A DNA stretch of 64,000 nucleotides from Scedosporium boydii. Its lineage: Eukaryota; Ascomycota; Sordariomycetes; Microascales; Microascaceae. Shown here piece by piece: positions 42,101 to 51,861 of the stretch. Position numbers and translations under genes: made by a program. How positions within the stretch are numbered: the first letter of the stretch is position 1; each line of letters begins with the position of its first letter. The notes below the pieces were generated by a model. It saw nothing but the letters and a program-made list of their open reading frames with translations. It had not been told where the DNA came from and did no database searches. Location: contig NJFT01000043.1 in the NCBI GenBank assembly GCA_002221725.1, forward strand, positions 62,001 to 126,000. The letters run 5' to 3'.

Positions 42101-44372
42101 CTCTTTATGGTACTATCTTCTATCCCCTTGTATACTTTATGAAAGCTACTGATATAAGTGTAGGTTACTACTTGGGTTTCATAAAACCAATGGATCTCGG
42201 CCTTCTTGTCACCTGCACTTTGCTATATTCTTTCTTCATCACTATTCCTCAATACTGGCTTCAACTATGGACCGAAGTAGGTGGCAGAGATACCGCGGCC
42301 TACGTTTACGGCTTTCTCTTCCTGTCGATTATGTCGTGGACCCCGACTAGTGCCCAGGCATGGTAAGCTTTCTTGACCATATCAGCCACTTCTTGATAAC
42401 TGAAAGCCAAACAGGATCGTTCTACTTCGACTTGCTCCGGATTCCGGATCTCGATTACACGAACGGCTTTTAGGCATCATCACTGGGTTAGCATGTCTTC
42501 CTTGGCCTTGAAACCCAAGAGAGAGAGGGAGCTAACCATAAATAAGCGCGCCCTTGTCCTACTTTTCCAAAACAGATAATGGTTCGATATTGAACAGGTG
42601 AGCGCCAAAGGTCCCATAGCCGCTCTCTAAAATCGCTAAAAGCTACTAGATTCAGCCAAGACATACAGCTTATGGACAACCAGCTACCATCGGCCCTTCA
42701 AAATATTTTAGTTCGTAAGCATCTCCATATTCTCAGCGAAGCTAGGACTTGGGATTATACTAACAATTGATCGGTCAGAAATCTTCAAGCTACTTACGCA
42801 GGTCATCCTTCTGTGCCTCGCCGAAAAATGGCTTTCAGTGTCTTTACCCGCTTGTATGATTGTGGTGTATGTTGTCCAAAAGGTGTATCTTCGGACATCG
42901 CGGCAACTCCGTGTTTTGGAGCTGGAGTCCATGGCAGGAGTGTTTTCGAGTTTCTTGGAATCGGTAAGAATGCCACGCCCGACGGTAGTAGATTAGCTAG
43001 GCCGCTGATCTCAAATTCTGTCAGGTCGAGGGTCTCGAAACCATACGGTCTTTTGGTTGGTCCAAAGCTGTCATAGAAAACACTATCCTCAGTGTCGATT
43101 CCTCCCAACGGCCAGAATTCCTTCTCTTATGTCTCCAGGGCTGGCTCAATATCGTTCTCGATCTCCTAGGGGCAGCTATTGCAACAAGCGCTGTTGCCAT
43201 AGCCGTCGCGTCTAGGGGCCATGTCACTGGTGCACAGGTCGGAATTGCCCTCAACATTATGCTTGTGGCAAACTCGACGTTGCTCAAACTTGTGGGGAGT
43301 TGGACTACGTTGGAGACGTCTCTTGGTGCCATTGCGCGCTTAAAAACGCTCGAGGAAACGACGGCGTCTGAGGATGGGAAGGTCTTGGGGTTAGATCCTC
43401 CCGAAACTTGGCCTTCCAGTGGGCATATCAAATTTACGAACATCACTGCATCCTACCAGTACGTAATATTACCATTGACGACTGCTCATGCCGATAGCTA
43501 ACGATGATGACGATCTCTAGGTCCGAATCAGCTGCTTTACGGAATCTGAGCCTGATTATCACCGCAGGTCAGAAACTAATCGTTTGCGGGCGTACAGGCA
43601 GGTGAGGCTTCCCTACTGCAAAGCAGCAGCTATAGGTTTTAAAATCATGGATGCTCACTTCATGAATAGCGGTAAAAGCACGTTGCTCTTGACGCTCTTG
43701 CGGCTTCTGGAACTACAACGCGGCAAGATTGAGTTAGACGGCATTGACATCAAGCACGTGAAGCTCGATCTGCTTCGACGACGAGCCTTCATAGCAGTGT
43801 CCCAAGACCCTCTGATCTTGTCAAACGAGACCTTGCGTTTCAACTTGGACCCGGATAGTTCCGAATCAGACAGCGCCGTCGCCATCGCATTAGTCAAAAC
43901 GGAACTGTGGACACATTTCTTCTCCGCGGGTGTGGGCGCAGAAATGGCGCAAACCACCTCTTCTAGAGACGGTGGACATCCCATCTTGGACCAGAAGATG
44001 TCACTGTTCCAAGAGCTCTCCGTGGGGCAGTGCCAGCTGTTTTCCGTCTGCAGAGCCCTGGTCAAAGCCGGCTCGCTACGCCGTTCCGGAGTGAAGCCCG
44101 TGATTCTCTTGGACGAAGTCACATCCTCGCTCGACCCTGCGACGGAGTCCATCATTTATCGTATAATCGACGATGAATTTACGGAAAGGGGTCATACCGT
44201 CGTCATTGTTGCTCATAGGCTTGGCGCGCTGAAAGAACATACGAAATGGGGTAGAGACGCTGTGGCCTTGATGGCTGATGGGAGGTTGGTGGAAGTGGTT
44301 GACGACTTGAGTCCGGCAACTTTCCTACGCCTTGGTCAGACGGAGGAGAAGGACGCTGGTACCCCAAGTTGA
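39160..44372 (+). CDS. ABC transporter, ABCC/MRP subfamily, 16 exons
   Basis: Exons: 39160-39327, 39388-39919, 39972-40198, 40264-40543, 40604-40837, 40905-41599, 41652-41814, 41870-42109, 42164-42362, 42415-42486, 42547-42597, 42650-42714, 42779-42963, 43025-43458, 43521-43601, 43670-44372. The result is 1442 residues with no break. An N-terminal TMD0-like helix set precedes TMD1 (VPETRWTLPLALMKC, QPRQKAWNSATQ). NBD1: GPTGSGKST (about 604), LSGGQ (703) and Walker B ILLLDDT, with Asp in place of the catalytic Glu, as usual for ABCC NBD1. TMD2 includes APLSYFSKTDNGSILNRFSQD. NBD2: GRTGSGKST (about 1203), LSVGQ (1325), ILLDEVTSSLD (1352) and AHRL (1389). Such transporters export drugs, toxins or conjugates. 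Introns are uniformly 52-68 nt. No biosynthetic genes lie nearby. Confidence 0.9.
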
Positions 44373-45043
44373 CGGAAAGGTGATGGATATGGACGGTTCC
44401 TAAGTTGGGATTTCCTTATGATTCTCTTTGTGTTGATGGGACAGTTTTTCAAGTTCTTTCGTTCTTTCGTTCTTTCACACGCGCATCCGGGCGCTCTGGT
44501 TGTCGTTGACTGTCGCGGATGATTACCTAAGCCAGAAATTCCAACATTGAACGACGACCGGGCAACAACACAGGACTCCCGTGGGTTGTCTCCCGTTGAA
44601 TTCACTGGAACGAAGAAAAGTTTGCTTAATTAGTCTCTCAGTACTTCGTGTAGCAAAGGAAGTAGTTCGTAAGCAACTAACTCTGAATATTTGAAAATGG
44701 ACCCAAGGCTTGAAAGACGTTAATCTGGTGCCTTGAATCGCTGTCCAGCTTGGCGCTTGACGGCGGGTGCTGGCGGGCGGTTACCGGTTGCCCTGTCAAC
44801 AGCACCGACACTGACTAAACAACAACCGATCAAAGAAGGGCTCCCACCAAGAGCCTCATCGAGACTTGGACCAACTCCTTCTTTTGCTTGTAATATATGA
44901 CATCGAATATCCATCTTCACCAGCACCGGCGAGAGCAGAAAAAATTGCCACCCTGGAGGTTCTCACTCCCTTAAATATCCTCAACTCCAATTGATCGATC
45001 CCACACCTGTGCCTTGCTCTCTTACATCTTGCTACCTAGCAAC
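44373..45043. other. intergenic between ABC transporter and Aurora kinase
   Basis: 671 bp. It holds a GTTCTTTC tandem repeat at 44453-44476 and the 15-mer shared with 26836 at 44639-44653. No gene. Confidence 0.5.
44453..44476. repeat. 8-nt tandem repeat (GTTCTTTC x3)
   Basis: Three exact units directly after the ABC transporter 3' end. Confidence 0.85.
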
Positions 45044-46366
45044 ATGGCTACCCGGACTCTGGAGGCTCGATTCGACAGTCTTTCTGTTAACGATGAGAAT
45101 GACCCTCACGGCGACACTAAGTATAGCAAGTTGGTATGTTACAAACATCCCAGACCCGCCCATCGAAACCAATCGTTAGTCGAACTCCTAGTAACGGAAT
45201 GACGTCTAGCTGGCATCAGCAAGTCGGCCAACCCTCGTCAAGGTTGCCCTTCAATCCCAAAGCGCAAACGCCAATTCAGCAATCGTGACCCTCCCATCCC
45301 AAGCAGCTCAACGAAAGAACCCACCCTCGCCCACAAGAAAGCCGCTTCCCACTTCAGCCCGCGCCTCCTCCTCCACCGAGGCCGACAACGAGCGGAGATC
45401 CACAGCCCTCGTCGAGCAACCGTCAGTGCCCAAGCAATTCCACCTCGGCATGTTCGAAATAGGCCGGCCCCTAGGCAAAGGAAAATTCGGCCGCGTCTAC
45501 CTCGCCAAGGAACGCACGAGCGGGTTCATCTGTGCCCTCAAGGTCCTGCACAAGAACGAGCTTCAACACGGCCGCGTCGAGAAGCAGGTGCGCCGCGAAA
45601 TCGAGATCCAGAGTAACCTGCGCCACCCCAACATCCTCCAGCTCTATGGTCACTTCCACGATAGCAAGCGCGTCTTCCTGATCCTGGAGTTCGCTGGTAA
45701 AGGGGAGCTGTATAAGCACCTGCGCCGCGAGAACCGGTTTCCTGAGTGGAAGGCTGCGCAGTATATTGCGCAGATGGCCTCCGCGCTGCGTTATCTCCAC
45801 CGTAAACATGTTATCCACCGCGACATTAAGCCCGAAAACATCCTCGTCGGCATCCACGGGGAAATCAAAATCTCCGATTTTGGCTGGAGCGTTCACGCGC
45901 CTAACAGCCGTCGCCAGACGATGTGTGGTACCCTTGACTACCTCCCTCCCGAGATGATCAAGCCTGGTAGTTCGGACAATTCGTACAACGAAAAGGTTGA
46001 TCTGTGGAGTTTGGGTGTCTTGACTTATGAATTCTTGGTTGGTGAAGCGCCATTCGAAGATTCGCAGGTTATGACGCAGAGGAGGATCGTTAGGTGCGAC
46101 ATGAGCATCCCGTCGTTTGTGAGCCCCGAGGCGAGGGATCTGATCAAGAGGGTAAGAAGAAAAGGAAGAGCCTGGTTCGCTCGTCTATGAAACCCCACCT
46201 GCTGTCTGATTTTGGCAGAGTGTGCTAACCCATTTGACAGCTCCTCGTGCTGGACCCTGAAAGGCGAATCCCTCTCGAGCAGGTCCAGACTCACCCCTGG
46301 ATCATCAAACACTGCGTCAAGGGAGAACGGGCTACGAATCGAGAGCGCGAGCAGAGGAGGTCGTGA
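45044..46366 (+). CDS. Aurora kinase (Ark1/Ipl1)
   Basis: Exons 45044-45133, 45210-46151 and 46241-46366 give 385 residues; introns are 76 and 89 nt. Aurora is the catalytic subunit of the chromosomal passenger complex, controlling kinetochore attachment and mitosis. [20 protein letters not shown] resembles other filamentous-fungal Aurora N-termini. Kinase motifs: [12 protein letters not shown] (P-loop, about residue 117), CALKVL (ATP-Lys, about 140), [10 protein letters not shown] (about 232), DFGWSVHAP (about 252), and the activation loop [16 protein letters not shown] (phospho-Thr about 265), which is Aurora-specific. The last exon carries [18 protein letters not shown], the end of subdomain XI, so it is essential. 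The N-terminal 100 residues are disordered. Confidence 0.94.
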
Positions 46367-46732
46367 GGAAAAGTAAGAATAATTAATGACGTAATGCTCA
46401 CGGCGTATTCAGAGACAATCGGACTGGCCGGTTAAGCCTAGTAGATTGATGGGAATTCGTGTTATTTTTGAACTGGCGTTGGGTTTCATTGCTGCATGTC
46501 CGGAGTCGGGAACTTCTTTCTTTTGTTCTATTCTTTTTCTTATTCTACTTAGTTGAATTTTAGATTCAAGAAGCCCACGATATAAGTACCTGCTCATACG
46601 TACTCCGTCCGTTTCGGCCTGGGTCTTCCGGGGTTCCTTCGAAAGGTGCACGATGCTGTGCTGCTGCTTCGTGCTTTTGCTTCATAGAATAGTGTACATG
46701 GGGTTTATATCATACAAGTTTGGAGAAGGCGT
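46367..46732. other. convergent 3' region
   Basis: 366 bp with T-rich sequence near 46520-46560; no gene. Confidence 0.5.
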
Positions 46733-47588
46733 TCATTTGTAGACCTCGTCGAATGGCCTGGTATCAGCGAAGCATGACTCCCACACCTCGTTGACGACTT
46801 TTGTCGCGTGGGCCTCGTCCTTGCATCCTGGGCGGTTCATGACGGACATGATGGCCCTCCCACGGACGCAGTGTTGGAACTGCTGGGTCAAGTTCCAGTT
46901 CCCCCTCGTAAAGAACTCTCGAGCCCATCTACATTCGCCACTAAGCATGGATGCGCGGATCTATCAAAGTGTTAGTAACCGCAAGCAAGGTCGGGAATAG
47001 TAAGAGGGAAGGGCACAAGAAAAGACCAACCTCGGTACAGGCAGCATGCCTCAAGTTCCCAACGCCATCCATCTTCCACCTCAAGAAATCCCAGGCATGC
47101 ACCATCTCATGAGCTAACGTATCCTCCAGATGTTTCCTATCCCTAACCTCGTTCGCGCAAATCTTAATCCCCGAGTAAGGGTTAAACCCACCACCCGTCC
47201 TAACAACCTGGCCGTCCGTGGTCAACCGCGCGGGACACCGCACGCAGAACACATTGGAAGAGTCAAGCGTGCCGTTCAGGTCGGCCACCTTGTCGCGCAT
47301 GAAGCGCACGACGGGGGAATGGGCGAATAACCAGTCTCGGTACTCTTCGCAGCGCTGGCAGTCTTCCTTTTCGTTCTCGCGGTAGAGGTGTTCGCGGAAG
47401 TGGAACTGGCCTTCGCGCGTCATCGACCCCGTCATGTAGTGGAATATGTTCATCCAGTAGCCTATCTTGGGGTCGAAGCCGGTGCGGACTGGGTCGTTCT
47501 TGAGGAGGGGCGCGAGCTCTGGTGTAACGAGCTGGGACGGGCCGTCGGCGGCCGATGGGGAGGCCGGCGACGCGGATTCGGACGGCAT
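46733..47588 (-). CDS. ATP23: mitochondrial inner membrane protease Atp23
   Basis: Exon 1 is 47031-47588 and exon 2 is 46733-46960; the 70-nt intron has donor GTTGGT. Total 261 residues. Atp23 is an intermembrane-space metalloprotease that matures Atp6 and aids F0 assembly. The zinc site is [10 protein letters not shown] (HExxH). Upstream is a Cys-rich region typical of the family: [18 protein letters not shown] and IKICANEV. Exon 2 gives [17 protein letters not shown], followed by [16 protein letters not shown] and a final [19 protein letters not shown], the family signature end. The start is the ATG at 47588; the frame continues upstream only with a GTG. The N-terminus is Ser/Pro/Ala-rich ([15 protein letters not shown]) without a strong presequence, as in many Atp23, which enter through the Mia40 route. 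Confidence 0.93.
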
Positions 47589-48687
47589 CGTGGGGGGGCT
47601 GTGGGGACGGCGAGGAGTCACGCGGTGGACGGACGATGTGGGATCAGAGGGCGGTTGGGGGGAAGGGGGGGCTCGAGAAGACGCGCGAGGTCAGGCTCGA
47701 AGCTTGAACGTCGTATAGGAAAAAAAAACGCTCTTCGGAATCTCGAGCCGTCAGGGGCCTGTGCAAGGGTTACAACTTTACAAGCCTCAAGTACCGATGG
47801 ATTGGTGATATAAGGTTTGCGCTAATACGAAGTAGAGCATCAAGGGTTGCCAACGTTCTTGAGACGACAATCGAGCGAGTTCCAGCACGTTCTTGACCGG
47901 TGTTGCTGAATTAGGCGGTGAGGGGGCAAAATTTTTAGGCGGCGTGAGTCGACTCAACGACAAAGTCGCCAGGGCGGCATGCCACTTCAGGAGAGGGTCC
48001 AGGTACCTCAGCAGTTCTCGGTACCCCATGCCTCCTTTCCCGACCACTTCTGCATCTAGTCAATCCGGCCAATTCTCGTGTAGTGGCTACAAGACAAGGA
48101 CCTCAATTTCTATTTCCCGATCTCGGCAGTCTTCCGGGATAATCCTGCCCATTAAACTTGTTGTCATATCAAGGAAAGTCCACATTAATACTTCGTGGGG
48201 ATATCAAGACCCATTCCTCACGCCCTTTCTCGCGCCCTTTTCCAAGTTACGCTAGGATATTCATACTTGACCCTTGCTCCTTGGCCCGCTCAGCCCTGGA
48301 CCCGTTCTCGAAATAGACGATTGAGAGCTTGAAATCGACCAGAACGTCGAACAACAGCACCAGGAATACGACCACTTCAACGAGAAGAAGCCCCAACATG
48401 GATCCCACAGGAGAATGGGATTCGGATCGTCCTGAGGGTGAGGAGAAGGGTGAGGATAATTCAAATTGATTTCGCGTCCCTTCATCTTGTTCCACTTCCC
48501 CTTCTCTCTCTGCATTTATTCTTGCATCCCGTTTCCTGTTCCTCGACCGCTTCTTTCTCATCTCTGATGCGGTTGCGCTTCCATGGCGGGTCCAAGGTTG
48601 TTTGCAATATCTTGACCGTTCTTCGTTCAATCTACTTGACATCTTTTACCTTAGCTCTTGAGCTGACTGACGTTAGGAGTCGTAGAC
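47589..48687. promoter_or_regulatory. divergent region ATP23 / PRO1
   Basis: 1.1 kb. G-rich on plus just upstream of ATP23 (47590-47700). TACGAAGTA motif at 47826-47834. The frames at 47893-48255 and 48438-48731 have no recognisable domain; the second overlaps the PRO1 leader. Confidence 0.45.
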
Positions 48688-50488
48688 ATGAGGTCTCGTC
48701 GTGGCCAGACAATTGTTATAAAACTCGGTAAGTCGTCTGTGATAGGTTTGAGTCACAGCCACATATGGCTCTTCCCGCATTCTCTTCCCTCACTCCTGGA
48801 CTCCTGGTATTATTTGAGCTCAAGCTAACGCAAACTTCTAGGCACGAGTTCAATCGTGGACGAGGAGACACATGAACCCCTCCTACACATCCTCTCTTTG
48901 ATTGTCGCCACAGCGGTAAAGCTCAGAAAAGATGGCCACAGAGTCATCATCGTGTCTTCCGGAGCCATTGGTGTTGGCCTAAGGCGGATGGACGTTCAGA
49001 AGCGTCCCAAACGTCTCTCTTCCCTTCAGGTACGTATGCGCTGGCTTCGTTTCAATCCTCGGCTCCCTAATTCTCCCTTATTTTCCAAGGAATTAAGGGC
49101 AGGGATACTCGTGGGGCCCAACAATAAATACGACGTGGGTACTAACATGTGCGAATTAACAAGGCTCTCGCGGCCATCGGGCAATGTCGCCTCATGGGCT
49201 TATGGGACAGCCTATTCCAGCATCTTCGTCAGCCCATTGCCCAGATTCTCCTGACTCGCAATGATATTGCCGACGTAAGCTTTCAATTCCATAGATGAAG
49301 CCCAAGGGGCGGTGAAAGGGGAGGGTTTTACTAACAGCTATGGCAGAGGACCATGTACAGGAATGCCCAAAATACCTTCATGGAGCTCCTGGACATGGGT
49401 GTTATCCCCATTGTCAACGAGAACGACACTGTTGCCGTCTCGGAAATCAAGTTCGGTGACAATGATACCTTGTCCGCCATCACAGCTGTCATGGTCCATG
49501 CCGACATGCTCTTCTTGATGACCGATGTGGATTGTCTATACGATAAGAATCCCCGTTCCAATCCAGATGCTCAACCCATCGAAATTGTAGAAGACATTGC
49601 CGCCTTGCAGGCTGACGGTGAGTCCCGAGTTCTCTTCCATCGAAAAGTCAGGAAGTTGTCTTGCTAATTTCACTGCGCATAGTATCCACGGCCGGCTCTG
49701 CTCTGGGTACCGGAGGCATGTCGACCAAGATTGTTGCTGCTCGCATTGCAACGTCGGCAGGTGTCACCACCGTCATCACCCGAGCTTCTACCCCGGACAA
49801 CATCTCCAAGCTTGTCCGCTACATCCATGCAACCAAAGGCTCGCCATGTCTCACGCCCCCTTGCATCCACGAAAACGGTGCCGACAGCGCCGAGGAGCTA
49901 CTAATCCAGTCTACTTCATCGCTGGCACAATCTACCCCCACGCTAACACGATCTCTATCCTCGCTGGACCTCGAGATGCCACCCTTGCACACGAGGTTTC
50001 TTCCCGACGCCGATCCCGTCCGCGATCGACACTTCTGGGTGCTGCACGGGCTGGCCCCGCACGGCACCCTCTACATCGACAGCGGCGCTCACAAGGCCCT
50101 GTTAGATAAAGCCGGTCTCCTCCCCATTGGTGTAGTCGATGTCGAGGGTAACTTCGCCCACCATGAAGCAGTACGTCTCGTTGTCGTCGAGAAAGTATGT
50201 CCTCCAGGACCGGATGGAAAGCCCTGGGAAGGCCCCGGCATCGAGGTCGGAAGGGCCATTGTCAACTATTCCGCGACCGAGGTAGCGCGGATCAAGGGGC
50301 GCAAGAGCGTGGAGATTGGTGCATTGTTGGGGTACGCTGACAGCGAGTACGTTGCTGCTCGGCAGTACATCAGCTTCTTCAAGAGGGAAAGCCGACCTGT
50401 GACGCCGAGTTTCGAGCACATGCCGTTTCAGCCGCCTCCTCTGAGCGCGATTGATTCCATCACGGTCAACCCCATGTCGCCGAGGTAG
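48688..50488 (+). CDS. PRO1: glutamate 5-kinase with PUA domain
   Basis: Exons 48688-48727, 48842-49029, 49164-49274, 49347-49617 and 49683-50488 give 471 residues; introns are 114, 134, 72 and 65 nt. The enzyme makes glutamyl 5-phosphate, the first step of proline synthesis. Amino-acid kinase motifs: [13 protein letters not shown] (start), [61 protein letters not shown] and [15 protein letters not shown]. The C-terminal PUA domain runs from [14 protein letters not shown] to [18 protein letters not shown]. Between the two lies a Ser/Thr-rich insert of about 45 residues ([11 protein letters not shown]...SSLDLEM) before HTRFLP, absent from bacterial ProB. It may be regulatory, but that is inference. 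Exon 1 is only 13 codons, and its join restores the KLGTSS motif. Confidence 0.94.
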
Positions 50489-50842
50489 AAGATATCGGCA
50501 CCCCCTTTCCCCTTCTTTTCCCGTTCTCTCATCCCCTTTTTTTTCTTCTTCTTTTTCTCTCTAAGGCATTATATATATGGGTTATGTTTTCTAGACGATG
50601 GATGATCAAAATGTTTCGGACTAAAATCTTTTGAATAAGGGTGTCATATGCCATTGATGGTTTTTTTTTTTTTTTTTTTTATTCCCAGTTGCCTCAATTG
50701 CGCCATGCTACCAAGATTAGAACAGAAAATGAAACGATATTCCAAAGTTGACATGAACAATGAACATCCCATCTATTCCACCACCCCAAACCCAACCAAT
50801 AAAAAGAAAAAGCAAGATAAAATAGAAACCTCCACACAGTAC
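50489..50842. other. convergent 3' region PRO1 / NIP7, with 20-nt poly-T
   Basis: 354 bp. A T20 tract at 50661-50680 and a C/T-rich stretch just after the PRO1 stop. No gene. Confidence 0.55.
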
Positions 50843-51515
50843 TCAACCCGTCGCAAACAAATTCGCTTCGTCTCTCAAGTACTCCCCGCAATCCGCCTGC
50901 CTAAAGCACACAATGCCCGTAGGATCTAGCCTCCTCGCCTCCGTCGTGCTCCTTGCAGTAATACCGAAACCGAGGGGAACATCGTTCATGTTGTAGACCA
51001 CGACGCCCTGGTGCTCGGGGCAGTCGTCGGACCAGCGACCGACGTGGGCTTTCACGATGTTGCCACCATAGAGGAAGGGCATCTCGCCGTTGGGCTTGAC
51101 CCAGATCTTGTAGCGGGCGTGTTCGGCGAGGACGGGGAGGGCTGTTATGTGGAGTCTGAATTTTCCAGTTTTGGTGAACTTGCCTGGGCAAGGCGTTAGC
51201 TTTTTTTGTTCACATGTTTCTTCTTTCTTTTCCTTTGTATTGCCTTTATTTCTTGACGTTTTAGAAGGTAGAGATCGGGAAAAACGAACCGAGGCACACG
51301 CCCATGGAAATAAACTTGTCCCTCGCTATCGAAGTGGCAATGTTCGCAATTGACAGGCGCACGTAGTAGACTCGGTCCTTGTGAAGTCGGAACACGAAGC
51401 GGTCGGCATTGGGTCCTTCGCCGAGAGGAGTGATGAGGTTCTTGAGGGAGCTGCCCGTGTAATTGGCGAGCTTCGCGAAGAGTGTTTGGGTTTCTTTTTC
51501 TGTGAGTTGACGCAT
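50843..51515 (-). CDS. NIP7: 60S ribosome biogenesis factor Nip7
   Basis: Exon 1 is 51290-51515 (ATG at 51515) and exon 2 is 50843-51183; the 106-nt intron has donor GTTCGT. Total 188 residues, close to yeast Nip7 (181). Nip7 joins pre-60S particles and is needed for 27S pre-rRNA processing. MRQLTEKETQTLFAKLANYT opens the conserved N-terminal domain, and DRFVFRLHKDRVYYV with SMGVCLGKFTKTGKFRLHIT spans the splice join, which fits the family exactly. The C-terminal PUA domain has YKIWVKPNGEMPFLYGG, HVGRWSDDCPEHQGVVVYNM and PLGFGITARST. It is divergent with NOC3, another 60S factor, over 346 bp. Confidence 0.95.
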
Positions 51516-51861
51516 TGTGAGCAGTTGGTGGCTCGATCTCCAGGTCGGGGCTGCTGATGAAGGGATTGTGAGGTTCGTCGTTCCCCTGTGCAAAAAGAGT
51601 TTGATCTACTTCGTACTCCTTTGCACTAGATGCTGGACTCTGGAGGGGCCTGGCAGAAAAGCTTGAAATTTTTGGCGGTGAAGAAGCAATGGCAGCTGCG
51701 TCAAATGGCTAAATTTCGGAATAAGACCCCACCAACTTTTTTTTACTTCTGAAGCCGTTCAAAATTTCTGATAAAAGAATATCAAAAAAAGAAGAGGGCC
51801 GCCGAGACCGCTCGATTCGCAACCTCTCGAACGAATACACCAGCGATTCGAACAGAAAGCC
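51516..51861. promoter_or_regulatory. shared divergent promoter NIP7/NOC3
   Basis: 346 bp between two 60S-assembly genes. It holds GAAATTTTT (51665-51673) and AAAATTTC (about 51761-51768), both resembling the yeast RRPE element (AAAAATTTT), and a TACTTCGTA motif at 51607-51615. A role in co-regulation is inference. Confidence 0.5.

Noticed and set aside
39160..44372. ABC transporter as a pseudogene
   Set aside because: The many broken frames are explained by 15 short introns with good splice sites; no frameshift or stop remains.
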